DNA of 64,000 nt from Anadara kagoshimensis (GCA_021292105.1 CM037869.1:32958835-33022834), one strand, 5' to 3'. Shown: positions 11,647 to 23,330, numbered from the stretch's first letter. A program made the numbers and translations. The notes: generated from the sequence alone by a model not told the origin.

Positions 11647-12887
11647 CACAGGGGCCAGTTTCATAATAAAATTTAAAAAATACCGATAAGTATATAAAAA
11701 AGAGTAAAGGGGAACAACGAATCGGATCTTTCAAGTGTAGGTGCTCCGACAAAAATCTACATTACTTTTTTAATTTGTGTCCGATCATCGTGATCTTGGT
11801 GTCATTTTGTTCCCAGATAAATATTCTTTAAGTTGACATTCAATTTTTGGACATAATTTAAAATCTAAATAAAATGCTCAAACGGAAAACACAGAAAAAC
11901 TGTAATTTTGTCCGATGTAGCTAAGCCCGTCCATGTAAAAGTAGCTTAAAATTCGCAATACGCTCATGTTTTTCACTACCAGCGTCCGTGTCAACTACAA
12001 ATGCTGATGTGGATCGAAGAACTAAATAAAAAGCAATTAATTCCAAAGGTAACCTTTACTCACTTCTAAATCTACAAGCTATTGCATCCTATTTTGTTCC
12101 AACACAGACCAACTTTCCGCTATCATGCCTCCATTTTGAGCTCATACATAAAGCATGTGTTATAGCTGTTATTCGATTGGTTAAAAATATTTCAATATAC
12201 TCTGTGTTTATGAAAATTTAAGAAAATGAAATAACATTAACTTATTTGATCTTTCTTTTTTAAGTATAAATCGTTATAAAGTCATTTTGATAGAAAGTTT
12301 GATACATTGACAAAATTCTACAAATGCCAACGGAGGGGGTGAAATATTTTTAACCAATCAAATCGCAGCTTAAAATAACTGCATATACAATAACAAGATG
12401 GAGGCATGATAGAGGAAAGTTGGTCCGTGTTGGAACAAAATAGGATATAATAGCTTGTAGATTTAGAAGTGAGTAACGGTTACCTTTGAAATTTATTGCT
12501 TTTTATTTAGTTCTTCGATCCACATCAGCATTTGTAGTTGACACGGACGCTGGTAGTGAAAAACATGAGCGTATTGCGAATTTTAAGCTACTTTTACATG
12601 GACGGGCTTAGCTACATCGGACAAAATTACACTGTTTTTCTGTGTTTTCCGTTTGAGCATTTTATTTAGATTTTAAATTATGTCCAAAAATTGAATGTCA
12701 ACTTAAAGAATATTTATCTGGGAACAAAATGACACCAAGATCACGATGATCGGACACAAATTAAAAAAGTAATGTAGATTTTTGTCGGAGCACCTACACT
12801 TGAAAGATCCGATTCGTTGTTCCCCTTTACTCTTTTTCATATACTTATCGGTATTTTTTAAATTTTATTATGAAACTGGCCCCTGTG
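11647..12887. mobile_element. 1.24 kb foldback hAT-like element with 8 bp target duplication
   Basis: The two halves are near-perfect inverted repeats about 550 bp long. The outer ends read CACAGGGGCCAGTTTCATAA and its reverse complement, and the arms meet around a ~140 bp centre (12200-12340). The identical 8 bp AATTGAGT stands immediately outside both ends (11639-11646 and 12888-12895). An 8 bp duplication and a CAGGGG-type end are hallmarks of hAT elements. There is no transposase frame, so it must be moved in trans. High similarity between arms suggests recent insertion or gene conversion. Confidence 0.85.
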
Positions 12888-13014
12888 AATTGAGTACTCC
12901 AAGAAATTCTTTCCTTCAAACTTGGGTACTAATGAGTACTCAACTAGTTACTAACTGAGCTCTTCCTTGATAGCCATTGGCTAGAGTGATCAATTAGTAT
13001 TAAATTCGTTTTCA

Positions 13015-13145
13015 TTTGCAATTAGTTACTAGCTAAACACTAATTGAAATTTTGCCATGCAAATGAGCAAGCAAATAACTCATTTGCATATATGTAGTTT
13101 CCAGTTAGTTACTAGTTGAGCACTAGTTAGTTACTAGTTGAGCAC
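13015..13145 (+). repeat. Local direct repeat, partner of 11540-11640
   Basis: Contains CACTAATTGAAATTTTGCCA and AACTCATTTGCATATATG, then two tandem copies of AGTTAGTTACTAGTTGAGCA. See the partner entry. Confidence 0.6.
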
Positions 13146-13149
13146 TATA

Positions 13150-15160
13150 TGAACCAATGAAACAATAAGTTGGAGATCGATATTGTAACGGTACACGGAT
13201 CAAATAATTACTATGTGATGACCAGACTGATTAAGTGATCGGTTCGGATAATCGAGTGGGTTGTTACCAGTCAAATATCTAACAACGATTTTAAAATATG
13301 CAATAAATTTATTTAACCCTAATAACTATATTATTTTATTATTCATGTGCGTTCTCTTTTGAAATAAATTCTTCTCCATCTGTATCTTTGTTAATTTTTT
13401 TTATCTGTGCTCTTTATCTCCCTTTTTAGGACTCTTTGTATAGGACCGGTACAGTTATCTCCCTTGATTTTCTGTTTTCTTTTTATCTATTTCTTCTCTC
13501 TACTGCGACTTCTTCTTTTAAAAATAACCGTATTGTATTTATATTCTGTTTCACTCTTGAAACATAGATTACTTTACTAAGCAATAGTGTTACATATCAC
13601 GATTGCTTATCAACTGTTTATCTCCAAATTATCTCATTTGGGAAAAATACCTAATTTCACCAAAATAATTACCCTCTATAAATACTCCCTCATTAATTTA
13701 TATTTCCTTAACATGTAAGCTTCAACTTATTCTTCTCCTCTGTTAGGATAATTTTCCTAATAAAATCTGAACATCAATTCAGTCTAAGAATTGAATTTCA
13801 GTACATCAGCATATCCTTTATATGCATTTATCAATTATCGTTATTTCACTGTTATATGGAATTCGGCTGGACCTCTCTTCTGGTCAACATTCCATTACTT
13901 TTATGTTTAAGCTTCTATCTATTCCTCCTCTTCCCTATTTAAATCTTTGAAAAATCAATTCAGTCTAAGAATTGAACTATGAATTTCCCAATTATTATTA
14001 TTTAACTTATAAATATATATGGAATTCGGCTTGATCTCTCAGCTTGGTCACCATTCCATCACCTCTCTTAACAATTAAACCTCGTGTTTAATTTCATAAA
14101 ACTTGTTTGATTTGAAGGCATCGATGTAATCGTCATGTAACCCCATTGGCCATTCTGAATAATATCAATTACAAAACGTAACTTCTTACCTTCAAAATCT
14201 TTAATAATTCTTGACGAAATTCGACCAATGTCAGGCGAGCAAAAGAGGTCCAGTCAAAGAACGCGGCCCTTTTATACCCCAGTTGTCCAACAAGGGATAA
14301 TCTTGACAGTTGTCGAGAATCTGACACGATTGTCGGGTCGACATAGCATTTGTCTGTTAACCCCAGTGCCATATGTCGGATACCCAAAACAATCGTCGGA
14401 TTCACTATTATTTGACTTCAATACTGAACGCCACTTTGTATTTCAATTCTCTGGTTATGTCTGTAATAAAATCTAAGGTTACCTAACATTATTAAACTTC
14501 AGTTTTATTGTTTCAGAAAATTATTTTCTAAACATTCAAAGGTATTCACTGCAACAACTTTATATTCAATAGCGCCCTCTAGTGGGGATTTCCCGAGTTA
14601 TCTTTCTTCATTCAGTTACCGTTATGGCGCGTGTGTTGACAAATGTGTAGTTTTAGTTCTAGTGACGATGACTGTACTATCACAACAACATAAACCGTGG
14701 TTTAAGTGGCATTGGAAGTTCGTTATTCCAGCCTAATAATCCATATTTAACTCCGTTGTTTTATCAGCAATCAGAAGGTTTGTACACTACAGATGTGTAG
14801 ATCGTCTTTAATATAGGCTTACTTGAAACTTGGCTTACTACCATGAATTCTTCAGCGTTGTGTTTCTCTCGGGTTCGAACCATAATAAAGATTATTATCT
14901 CCAAAATTCTGATTATACAAACATATCCCGTTTATATAACCCTTAATTTGACATATCCGCCGGGCCATATCCTCACGAACACTTCTTAACTTAAAAATAA
15001 AATAAATCAAGCTTGTTATCCACATCTTGTAATTTTATCTTTTTTTACAGAAAATTCAGTGTATTGCGCTCCTATAGGGATGGTCCCGATCTCTTCTTTC
15101 TCTCCTCAAGGTATGCTGATATAATTGTTCCTTGCTGTTCCCTTTGAAATGTAAAAACAT
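13150..15160. other. Non-coding, C/T-rich stretch with a ~180 bp tandem duplication
   Basis: No gene recognised. CAATTCAGTCTAAGAATTGA occurs at ~13775 and ~13958, and TATGGAATTCGGCT with a following GGTCA-CATTCCAT occurs at ~13855 and ~14018, so ~13770-14080 is a diverged tandem duplication. Short frames at 14169-14476 show no recognisable family. The start TGTAACGGTACACGG at ~13184 is LTR-like, but no partner LTR was found. Confidence 0.45.
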
Positions 15161-15164
15161 CCTT

Positions 15165-15740
15165 TACTCATCTGAGGCACTTGTCCAAAGCCTGTAGATT
15201 CCTATTTATTGCCCCTAACTGGCCATTCACTGTATTCTTAAGTTCTGTGATTTCTTTCTTTAGAACAACGATATCTTCCGTCAGTCTCTAATTGAATCAT
15301 ATTGAGTCTACAGCAAGAACTTGATGACTCAGAACTAGAACTGGAGGGTGCTGGGGAAGTCTCCCTCTCTAAGTTTTCTGTTGTTTGAACTGGCATAGAG
15401 GTTTCCACTACTTCGATCTCATGACTAGCTTCCATCGGCTATGGGGACACGGCAGCCATAGGTGTCCCATAATCCAGTAATTGGTACAATATGGAGTCAG
15501 AATTCTTCAAATCATTTGGATCATCCACACATAATACCGTTGTTTGGTTACTGTTAGTTGGTTCAACTAATTGCTGTTCTTTGGGAAATTGCTGCTGCTC
15601 TGGAATCGTTGGCTGTGAGCTAACAGAACGACCCGATTTGATCGCCCACTCCGCCTTAGAATTCACTGAGGACATGAGCACATAATTATATGCTTCTTTT
15701 AATTCTCTTGATTTATTAATAAATCTGCTATATTCTGTTT
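15165..15740 (-). pseudogene. Broken ORF with Gln/Ser-rich middle and C-terminal coiled coil
   Basis: Minus-strand frame running from ~15740 (YSRFINKSRELKEAYNYVLM, then an EQQQFPKEQQ-type Gln-rich stretch) to an in-frame TAG at 15439, then on in the same frame (MEASHEIEVVETS, Ser-rich SSSSSESSSS). After a frame change near 15290 it ends with a heptad-like coiled coil (LTEDIVVLKKEITELKNTV) and a stop at ~15170. The upstream end is cut by a Penelope-like tail at 15770. Length, composition and a C-terminal coiled coil recall retrotransposon Gag or regulatory proteins, but no family is recognisable. Confidence 0.4.
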
Positions 15741-15769
15741 TAAGAGACAGCGAGGACGTAGACGAATTA

Positions 15770-15915
15770 TTACAAACGTGGCGGGTGTAGCTAGCTAAAC
15801 AGAAGGTGCTTACCCTTCCGGAGCACCCGGCCTCACTTTCCTAGTGGAAGTTCACGTGTTTACGTTGCTGCTGTGATTCGGACATGGATTAGTATGTTTG
15901 TTTTTGATTGTGTCG
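15770..15915 (+). repeat. Penelope-like element 3' tail
   Basis: ACGTGGCGGGTGTAGCTAGC, CCTTCCGGAGCACCCGG, GTGGAAGTTCACGTGT and GACATGGATTAGTATGTTTG match the tail after the RT at 9526-9730. It interrupts the frame at 15165-15740. Confidence 0.75.
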
Positions 15916-16019
15916 TTAAAAACGTCATCTTTGGTTACATAGCTGGACTCCGAACCATTTTTCAGAAATAGAAAGGCATCATCGACAGTTTAAACTATGC
16001 CATTTTTATCAAATAAAAC

Positions 16020-16925
16020 AGGAAGTTGAGCTTCTGGTGCCTAAAATGCAGTCTTCGGAATAGCAGAAAGATTTAATGGTCATATACCAGTTGCGCGAAA
16101 ACCACTTAATATATTTTCGGATGTAACCGCATTTTCCTATGCACTGCGGAATATCCGTGGCCATATCGTCTTACTGATCATGTGGTGGGGATGAATGTTC
16201 ATAAAGTCAGAACATGAGGAATTATGAGCCATTTTATGGCATGAAAACGCTTCTATCTAGAGCCTGAAAATAATGGCTTGTGTGTGGTGGTAACGATTAT
16301 TTGTTCTAACAGACCTAGAACTTCATGAGAGCAGCGTGAATCCATTATCAAAAGTTGTTGACGTTTTCTACTACAATTCCCCTAAAATGTCTGTCATCCA
16401 AGCTTTTCTTTGGTAGGTCCAGACAGTCCCTTCTGGGGCAACAAGAGTAGCAAAAGATTCCAGTGATCTTAAACTTTTGCCTTTCGCAACGCAAAGGGGG
16501 CTCATGTGGGAACCAGAAGCACTTACACAAGCTAAAATACTTATATTTTCGCGTGAATTAAGATGTTCGACCGGGATCAGAACGTGATCCGCGTCTAGCG
16601 ACAACTTTCCGAGGAGTGTGTTCAAATCCTTTCCTGGTACCATCCGTAGGATTCATCATACGAGATCTAGTTGTTGTCAGTTTCTCTGGCATACGTGAAA
16701 TTATCATTGGGTTTTCTTTGTTTGAAACCTCGCCATCAGTCATCCCCTGGAATATTATTTTTGAACAGAGTTTTCAAACCTTTAGCAATACACAACCTTG
16801 ATATTTTTATCAACAGCTGTTTTTATTAATACCAAAACCCTTCTTTGCAGCAGGTTTGACTTTTGAGGACACTGACGATTCGACCTCAGGTGGTAGAACT
16901 GGTCTTCTACCAGGCCTACTGTTTG
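16020..16925 (-). pseudogene. Pogo/Tigger-like DDE transposase relic
   Basis: On the minus strand, in order: RPGRRPVLPPEVE with AAKKGFGI (end of the DNA-binding part), FEHTPRKVVARRGSRSDPGR, NSRENISILACVSASG, PLCVAKGKSLRSL, APEGTVWTYQRKAWMTDILG, then LLIMDSRCSHEVL and the C-terminal GFRATGIWPLN with IPKTAF. These are the usual landmarks of the DDE_1 superfamily endonuclease of pogo-type elements. Several stops and frame changes are present, and the first catalytic Asp region (normally DETG) is altered to TDGTRKG. It is clearly dead. Confidence 0.75.
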
Positions 16926-16929
16926 GTTT

Positions 16930-18360
16930 ACATGGCCAATTGAAGTAGATTTTTAATTTACTGCTCGCCTTGCCAAAACTAAGACTGCCATTTTTAAGGA
17001 CTCCTTTATCAAAATCAAGATTCCTGATATTTCATGTAAATTCCCTTATTCTTCCGGGGCATATTGTCCCTAAAATGAAAGTAAAACATTACTAGGTGAC
17101 AACGATTCATGCAATCTTCTCAACACAAAATTACAAAGTTTCAGTTTTAATTGTGTCTATATAGTCAACAATTTCATCATAGTCACTTTCACATGGTACT
17201 ATGCCGAGACTTGAGCTAAAAACACAAGGCTTGGTGTATCAAGAATTGTACTGTTTAGTTGATAACTCTAAAACAGCATTGGCAATGACAGGGTTATTTT
17301 CACAAAGATAAAATAAAGCTAGCAATAAGTCTATCAAACAATCGTGGTCAAATATGATTTCTTTCATGAAAAGTTCTCGGAAATGATTTATTAGTATTCT
17401 TCCCACTAATTTGGATGTACCAGGTTTCATTCTAATTTCCCTATTCCGTAATAATTTTGCAATTAGCACTCATTTTGTTTCTGAAATAATATCTGATCAT
17501 GGTTTACTTTGATATTTTATGAAAAAATATAGATCTGCATGTAGACTAACAATTCACAAATCGTTTTTTATAAAAATTCAAAAGAGGTACATCGAATTGC
17601 TAGAACATAATAGATTATTTTCAGTTCAGCCTTGTCTGGAATTTACACCTTTATCCCAGTACAATGGGCATGAATGTATTGTTCTTTGACGCTGTAGAAT
17701 CGGCCATAGTTTTTTTAACACATTTTTGTATATTGAAAGGGAAAATAACCTCCCCAAAGTGTAAGGAATACTTTTTATTCAGCATTATCAATGTTGGATC
17801 TTTTTTAATAATGTCAGTGGACGGGAAATTAACTTGCATAATAATTCAGGGCTGGAACCCTTGAAACTAACTTTTTTAACTACTTGCAGATTTTTGCGAG
17901 TGACAAAAAAAACTTACTTGCAAAAATAGCAAACTAACTTGCAGGATTTACAGACACAATACAACAGTGTTAGGTAGAGGGAAAATCTTTTGGTGCCATG
18001 TTGGAAAGACTGGGCTGATAACAAGAGAGCTTTTAGACGAGTATCATTATATTTTTATTTTCACCTTACAATACTACTCATGTTACAATGTTACAGGGCA
18101 TCTTATCACTTGTGATTTTAAGCACATCAGTGCCTCATTCAAGACTTTGCCATGATTGACTAGATGAACATCTCTAATAAAACCTGAGATGGTATGGTTT
18201 GGCACACAATTTGTTATTGGTCTATTAAGTTCATTTTTTCAAATCATTTACTCTTTCCTTAATTAAGGACTATTGTAAAATAAAACAAAATAAACAATGA
18301 ATTTTGTGTTGTTTATTTTCATACACTATATAACATATAAAATTTTGACAAGATTAAATG
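16930..18360. other. Non-coding stretch, possibly residual pogo flank
   Basis: No gene supported. A minus-strand frame at 17239-17469 (76 codons, helical, LIDLLLALFYLCENNPVI) has no recognised family and no context. Around 17880-17950 there is a short repeated motif, AACTTACTTGCA / AACTAACTTGCAGG. Other frames overlap on both strands and look like chance. Confidence 0.4.
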
Positions 18361-18361
18361 A

Positions 18362-18507
18362 CTGAGCCTAATGATGAATCTAATCTAAGCATTCAAGGGA
18401 TATAATTTGGTCTCTTTGTTCTTAGACTATCTAGCTGAGCCTAATGATGAATCTAATCTAAGCATTCAAGGGATATAATTTGGTCTCTTTGTTCTTAGAC
18501 TATCTAG
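18362..18507 (+). repeat. 73 bp exact tandem duplication
   Basis: The unit starting CTGAGCCTAATGATGAATCT at 18362 repeats at 18435 with no visible change. It overlaps the 3' end of the hAT relic on the minus strand, including its stop codon region. Near identity suggests a very recent event or an assembly artefact. Confidence 0.85.
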
Positions 18508-20215
18508 CCGCCACCTCTGCTCTGCCACTCTAGGGTTGAAATCTGCTATTTTTGGTCCAGAGACTGAAATTCGAACAAGTTCATCTAAGGTCTGAACACC
18601 GAGACCACACCTCCAGTCACTTTTTACTCTTTTCATAACAGAAAATGTGTGCTCACTTAGAGAGAGCATAGACACTGTCAAATGTATGATTTTAAGAATA
18701 TTTTAAAGTCAGCCTTTTCAGTCTTCCTGACATATCCTCTGCTATACAGCAAGAGGGTGTACATATCAATAGTGTTGATTACATGAAACAACAACTTTGA
18801 GATCATTCCATTCAGACAAAGCTTTATCAAGGTCACATACTGCATTTTTCCAAGGAACAGGAAAATGTTCATACAATGTTTTTATCTCTCCAATTCCATG
18901 CATAACCAAAGCAGTTTCATTCTGAGCATCATGCAAGTTTTTATAATCAAAAATATTATATGCTAAATACAGGGTGTCAGTATGCAAATTTTCAAACCTA
19001 GCATTCAAACAGTTAAGAAGATCGTGAACTATTATCAAGAGCTGCATAAGGGACAAATTGGTAAGGCGATGTTCCCTGTACACATTTCCATTTACAAGAT
19101 CAGCTTCAAACTGAAGAAGATTATGTCCAGGATTGCCATAAAGATGTTGTAGAGTCATTTGAGCATTTTGTAGTTTTGTTTTTGCACTAGACACATTAAT
19201 ATATTAACGCTGAAAAAACACTTAACTTTAGCAACCTCATTTTAGAGATCTTTACAGCAGTGCAGGTACCAAATCCATTTGTACTGCAAAAGCTTCTTCG
19301 GGATACCTTTAGCTCTATCTTCAGCTTTGTTAGAGGTATCTTCTGCATAGTTCATCATATGGATCACAATTATTTTCAAGTTATTAAGTAGTTTTGAAAT
19401 GGCTCTCAGTTTGTGGTCAATACATCTGGTTCCGTTTGCTTTTGAGGCTTCAGGAATTGTTCATTCGTTATATCAGCAATTTCACTAGCCTCCTTATTGC
19501 GCTTCGCAGACCCTCTGTAAAAATAGTAGATCAAAAGAAGCAAATCTTATTATATCGTTCAAGCATGATCCTTTGAAACAGTCCTTAAATGCCAGTTTAA
19601 GTCTATGTGCAAGACACCAAACAGCTAACACCCAAGAAACATTGTATGTATCCTTTAAAAGTTTAATTACTCCCTTTTTAGCCCCCATCATAACTGATTC
19701 ACCGTCTGAACGGTAACCAATAGTTTTCTGGTGATAGTTTTGAAGTCCAAAATCAGAAAATGCTTTGTTAATTGCCCCTAAAATTTCTTCAGACTTTGTA
19801 TTTTCCGGTTCTTCCAACTTCAGATACTTAATAACCGGGTAGAAATTTTCAATAACTTTAACCATAATTACTTCTTTTTTCATTTATGTCTGTCGACCCA
19901 TCACTATATACACCTCACCAATTCATCACACATACTCCCTGCTATCTGAGTAATAAAAGCATGTGCTGATTTATCATTACAGTATGTTTGTCCTAGTGAA
20001 ACACCATTAATGGTCTGAAGTTCAAGAAGTTTTGGAAAGTCTGTATATAGGCGTTCATTAAAAGCAATAAAATATGCAGTTATGAAAAGCATATCCATTT
20101 TGACCAATGAAGGTTGATCCATTTTCATAAATGATTTTCTTTTTTTCCATGGCTGCCTTGATAGACAAAAATTCTTTACGATTAACAGAATTGACATGAT
20201 ACTTCATCTTCTTTT
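18418..20215 (-). pseudogene. hAT-family transposase relic (KIAA1586/ZMYM-like type)
   Basis: Minus-strand fragments in collinear order: LFITAYFIAFNERLYTDFPK and LGQTYCNDKSAHAF (20197-19904), a broken SDGSTDIN, DGESVMMGAKKGVIKLL with WCLAHRLKLAFKDC (19883-19494), AKRNKEASEIADIT, AKTKLQNAQMTLQ (19194-18766) and a C-terminal SLSEHTFSVMKRVKSDWR (18681-18466). The last piece is the hAT dimerisation region. At least five frame changes. The order and motifs match domesticated or active hAT transposases that lack a ZnF-BED at this end. Inactive; its inverted ends were not identified. Confidence 0.75.
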
Positions 20216-20219
20216 TTAT

Positions 20220-20890
20220 TGTGTTAGTTCCACGAACAAACTGTAATTAGAAAAAAAGAGAATTTTATTTATTTACTTATTTATTTATTCATTAGTTTTT
20301 GTATGATACAAAAAGATGTTTTAAAAGCGTGGCTTGTTGAAAAAGAGGCGAGTGCTGTAAAAAATAAGAGAAAAGATAGGTGTTGCCGATATTCCTGTGA
20401 TAACAGGATACAAATTACTCAGAAAATGTTTATGAAAATGTGAAAACAGGCTAATGAAGAAATCCACCCCTGGATCATTAACGCGCTGGTAGATTGGGCT
20501 AATTTTGATGTCATTATTTGCACCTGTCCTTTAAGGGTAATGTAAGTAGGAAAATTCAAGTGAAAACCATTTGGTTGAAATGCGTGAAAAGGAGTACAAT
20601 TAAAAAATTACCTACACAAGAGTGGAGATTTATAAATAAAAATAAAGTAGGAATTGATAATTTAAGAATTGGAAAAAATACACGTGTTGGGGGAAAAAAG
20701 CTTACACCTTGTATAACGAATTAATTTTAAAAAATGAAAAGATATTAAGATAGTCAACATCATAGAGCAGTGCAAAGAGGGCAGAGTTTGTTAAAGAAAT
20801 ACGAGGTTTTTGAAAACTCGACAATTTACGGTGGAGGTTTTCTATGATTTGTTTTCCTTTTACAAATGGAAAAAAATTTAAAAAAAAAAA
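20220..20890. other. Non-coding AT-rich stretch
   Basis: ATTTATTTA microsatellite at ~20263-20290. Poly-A tracts at ~20875-20890. A lysine-rich frame at 20518-20724 begins in unremarkable sequence and has no family signature. Confidence 0.5.
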
Positions 20891-21065
20891 CGTTTTGGTA
20901 TATTAAAGGAGTTATAATTCATGGATAAGATCGAAATTAGGATCTTAAGCAACGACTCGACTCATGTAAATAAATGATTAACCGATTTTAACTGTGCCAT
21001 TCAAATCTTTGAAGTATTAGCATTGTTCCTTTCTCTGCAGCAGAATAAATAGATAGTAATGTAAA
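20890..21065 (+). repeat. Dispersed repeat, copy related to 3040-3230
   Basis: ATTAAAGGAGTTATAATTCA through CAGCAGAATAAATAGATAG matches 3054-3220 with scattered changes. Confidence 0.65.
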
Positions 21066-21114
21066 ATACACATATTGTAGGTATTGACATAACATCATTT
21101 TTCTACATAGATGA

Positions 21115-21725
21115 TTGTCACCCTTCAAAGAAATTCCTGGCAAAGCGATTGGTTAACTTGTCGGGGTACATAAAACTTTGTCACCCTTCAAAGAAATTTC
21201 TCGCATAGCGATTGGTTAACTTGCCAGGGTACATGGAACTATGTTCGGAAATCTGCCGGGGTACATGAACGCACGTGAAGTTTAGCGGTAAAAGGGAAGT
21301 AACTCGTACATCGCTGACGTCTAGTTATAGTAAACAAACATGGCGACAACGTACGCAAGTCACAAAATACGAAATGGAAGTTGAAAAGATCCAACTGGTT
21401 ACGGTTTGAAGGGTGACAAAAAGGTTATACAGAGCTTTGGCAGGTTACACGGCCCCATGTACCCCGTCAAAGATAAATGTACATAAATCTTTGACGGGGT
21501 ACATGGGGCCGTGTAACCTGCCAAAACCCTGTATAACTTATAATGTTCGGAAATCTGCCGGGGTACATAAATGCATGCGACGTTTAGCGGTAATAGGGAA
21601 GTAACTCGTACATCGCGGACGTCTAGTGACGGTATCCAAACATGGCAACAATGTACGCAAGTCACTGGCACAAAATACGAAATGGGAGTTAAAAAGATCC
21701 TACTGGTAACGCTTTGAAGGCAGTG
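21115..21725 (+). repeat. Compound tandem repeat with GGGGTACAT core
   Basis: A ~66 bp unit (GTCACCCTTCAAAGAAATT...) occurs twice at ~21118-21240. A ~165 bp unit from ATGTTCGGAAATCTGCCGGG to GGTTTGAAGG-like sequence occurs at ~21241-21415 and again at ~21542-21720. CGGGGTACAT is present at least six times. The hairpin at 21436-21525 lies between the two long units. Non-coding. Confidence 0.75.
21436..21525. repeat. Perfect 39 bp inverted repeat with 12 nt loop
   Basis: Left arm 21436-21474 (TTTGGCAGGTTACACGGCCC...) is the exact reverse complement of 21487-21525, loop 21475-21486 (AAATGTACATAA). The loop itself contains the palindrome TGTACA. The GC-rich stem would form a very stable hairpin or cruciform. 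Confidence 0.9.
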
Positions 21726-22164
21726 ATTTATCAGGGTCTTATGGGAAAAGACCCTAAACTAAAAATTGGGAAAAACTATAATCTTTTTGCTCATTTTGGG
21801 AAAATGTTGACATCGTTAAGTGTTTAATTGAACTTGCTGTTCAAGTTTGTCATCATCGCATTTTGCCGGTTTACTTTCAATCTCAATGTCAGAAGTCGGT
21901 TTACTCACGGTCTCGGAAGCCTTTGATGTAGAAGCGGTAGTTTATCTTGCTTTGCAGATGTTGTTTTAAAATAATCTAGTCTTTTTACTTAAATTTTGCA
22001 TCCTCCGTCTTAAGGCGCTTTGTGTAACACTTGCTATTATGTGACATGGAGTTATTGAATCATGATCTCCTAAGTGTCTACACTTCAGATAATAAATATT
22101 CATACATTTGATACAAAACGCATAGCTGATGTTTAACTCAAAAACCGGTACCAGTTGATAAATC

Positions 22165-22290
22165 GCTCTTACATTTGCAAGCAATTCGTGACCACCAATG
22201 CTATTTCACAAACATTGTTGCAAGATGGCCAGGGAGCACCCTTGACAGTAGGATATTGATAACAGCAACATTTGTGCAAAAATTGGGGAA
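22165..22290 (+). pseudogene. PIF/Harbinger transposase fragment
   Basis: Reads LQAIRDHQCYFTNIVARWPG, STLDSRIL and then drifts. RWPGSxxDSRI is the conserved segment around the second catalytic Asp of the DDE_Tnp_4 family (HARBI1-like). The rest of the transposase is missing. Confidence 0.7.
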
Positions 22291-22297
22291 CGACTTA

Positions 22298-22528
22298 TCA
22301 ACGGCGTTTTACTTGGAGATAATGGTTACTCTCTACGCCAATATTTGTTTTATTTACTCCATGTCTCGAATTTAACTCTGCAGTCAATTCATCCCATTCC
22401 TTATTTTTCTTTAGAATCATTTTAGAATCACTTGTTTTACTCTCTATAGTGTCTCTTCTGCTTCCAATTAGTTCTACCAGAGTGCATTTCTCTAATTCGC
22501 TAAAATTTGGTCCTTTCCTACCAGCCAT
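22298..22528 (-). pseudogene. Myb/SANT-like DNA-binding protein fragment of Harbinger type
   Basis: Begins at an ATG (22528): MAGRKGPNFSELEKCTLVEL, then KMILKKNKEWDELTAELNSR. This matches the N-terminal Myb/SANT-like domain of the second protein that Harbinger elements encode. It faces the transposase fragment at 22165-22290, as the two genes do in complete Harbingers. The C-terminal half is missing, and the frame after residue ~60 is not family-like. Confidence 0.65.
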
Positions 22529-22689
22529 TATTACTTGAATGGTGAACTACTTGAATCTAGGATCAGGTAAATCCTGTTTTATTTTCAGTATGAAACATGG
22601 TTAAAATATGTGCGATTTCTACTCACCTGTGATTTAAAACCCCATTTTCCTAAGCCAGGTTTACACTGTAATCTTTTCTTACCTGAGAC

Positions 22690-23330
22690 ACAAGTGTGAA
22701 TACGGGCACAAATGTCATAAGCTCAAATGTCAAGGTCACAGATGCAAAGGATGGAAAGCTATATAAGCCTTTTGTAATGACATGTATATTGGAATATTAT
22801 AGGCATTTGCAGAACGATCAGTTTGATATATAGATGGCCACGGGTTCAAAGGGCAAGGTCACAGATGCGAATGAATACCGAAACGAAACAATAAATTTTT
22901 GTATATGTATGTATACTATTTCACGTCCGAATCAGAATCCAGAAGCAAAGTGAAAACTTTGTAAATTAGAATATTGTAGGTGACTAGGTGTGAGCTTAGG
23001 GATCATTTTGCTTTATATACGAATGTCATGGGCTTAAAGGTCAAGGTCACAGATGCAAACAAATAACGAAATGGTTACTAGAAAATATCTTTTGTATACG
23101 CATGGTAATAAGAACAATGTAGGTATTAGTATACCGACCATTTTGATAGATGGATGAAGGTCATGGATTCAAAGGTCAAAGTCACAGACGTATGAGAATA
23201 CTGAAATGTCGTAGATCTTACGTTCCTAATGTCTTACTAGCTATTCATACATACACTAAACTACAACGTAGGTATTTAAAAAGTACCGTAGCATTTTTAG
23301 AACCAGCATTGATTAATTTGCAAATATCCT
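22690..23330 (+). repeat. Tandem-repeat element with CAAGGTCACAGATGC units
   Basis: CTTACCTGAGACACAAGTGT begins a region with about four units of ~130-145 bp, each carrying ATGTCAAGGTCACAGATGC-like sequence (at ~22725, 22850, 23038, 23170). A 50 bp piece of Penelope-like tail (CACGTCCGAATCAGAATCCA) lies at 22922-22965. Related units on the opposite strand occur at 38497-38870 and 60830-60900. Confidence 0.6.

Noticed and set aside
13184..15170. LTR retrotransposon suggested by TGTAACGGTACAC and a Gag-like ORF
   Set aside because: No second LTR, no primer-binding site and no pol could be found in the window.
17651..17864. Overlapping small frames on both strands as genes
   Set aside because: Both strands are open by chance in AT-rich DNA and no similarity or context supports either.
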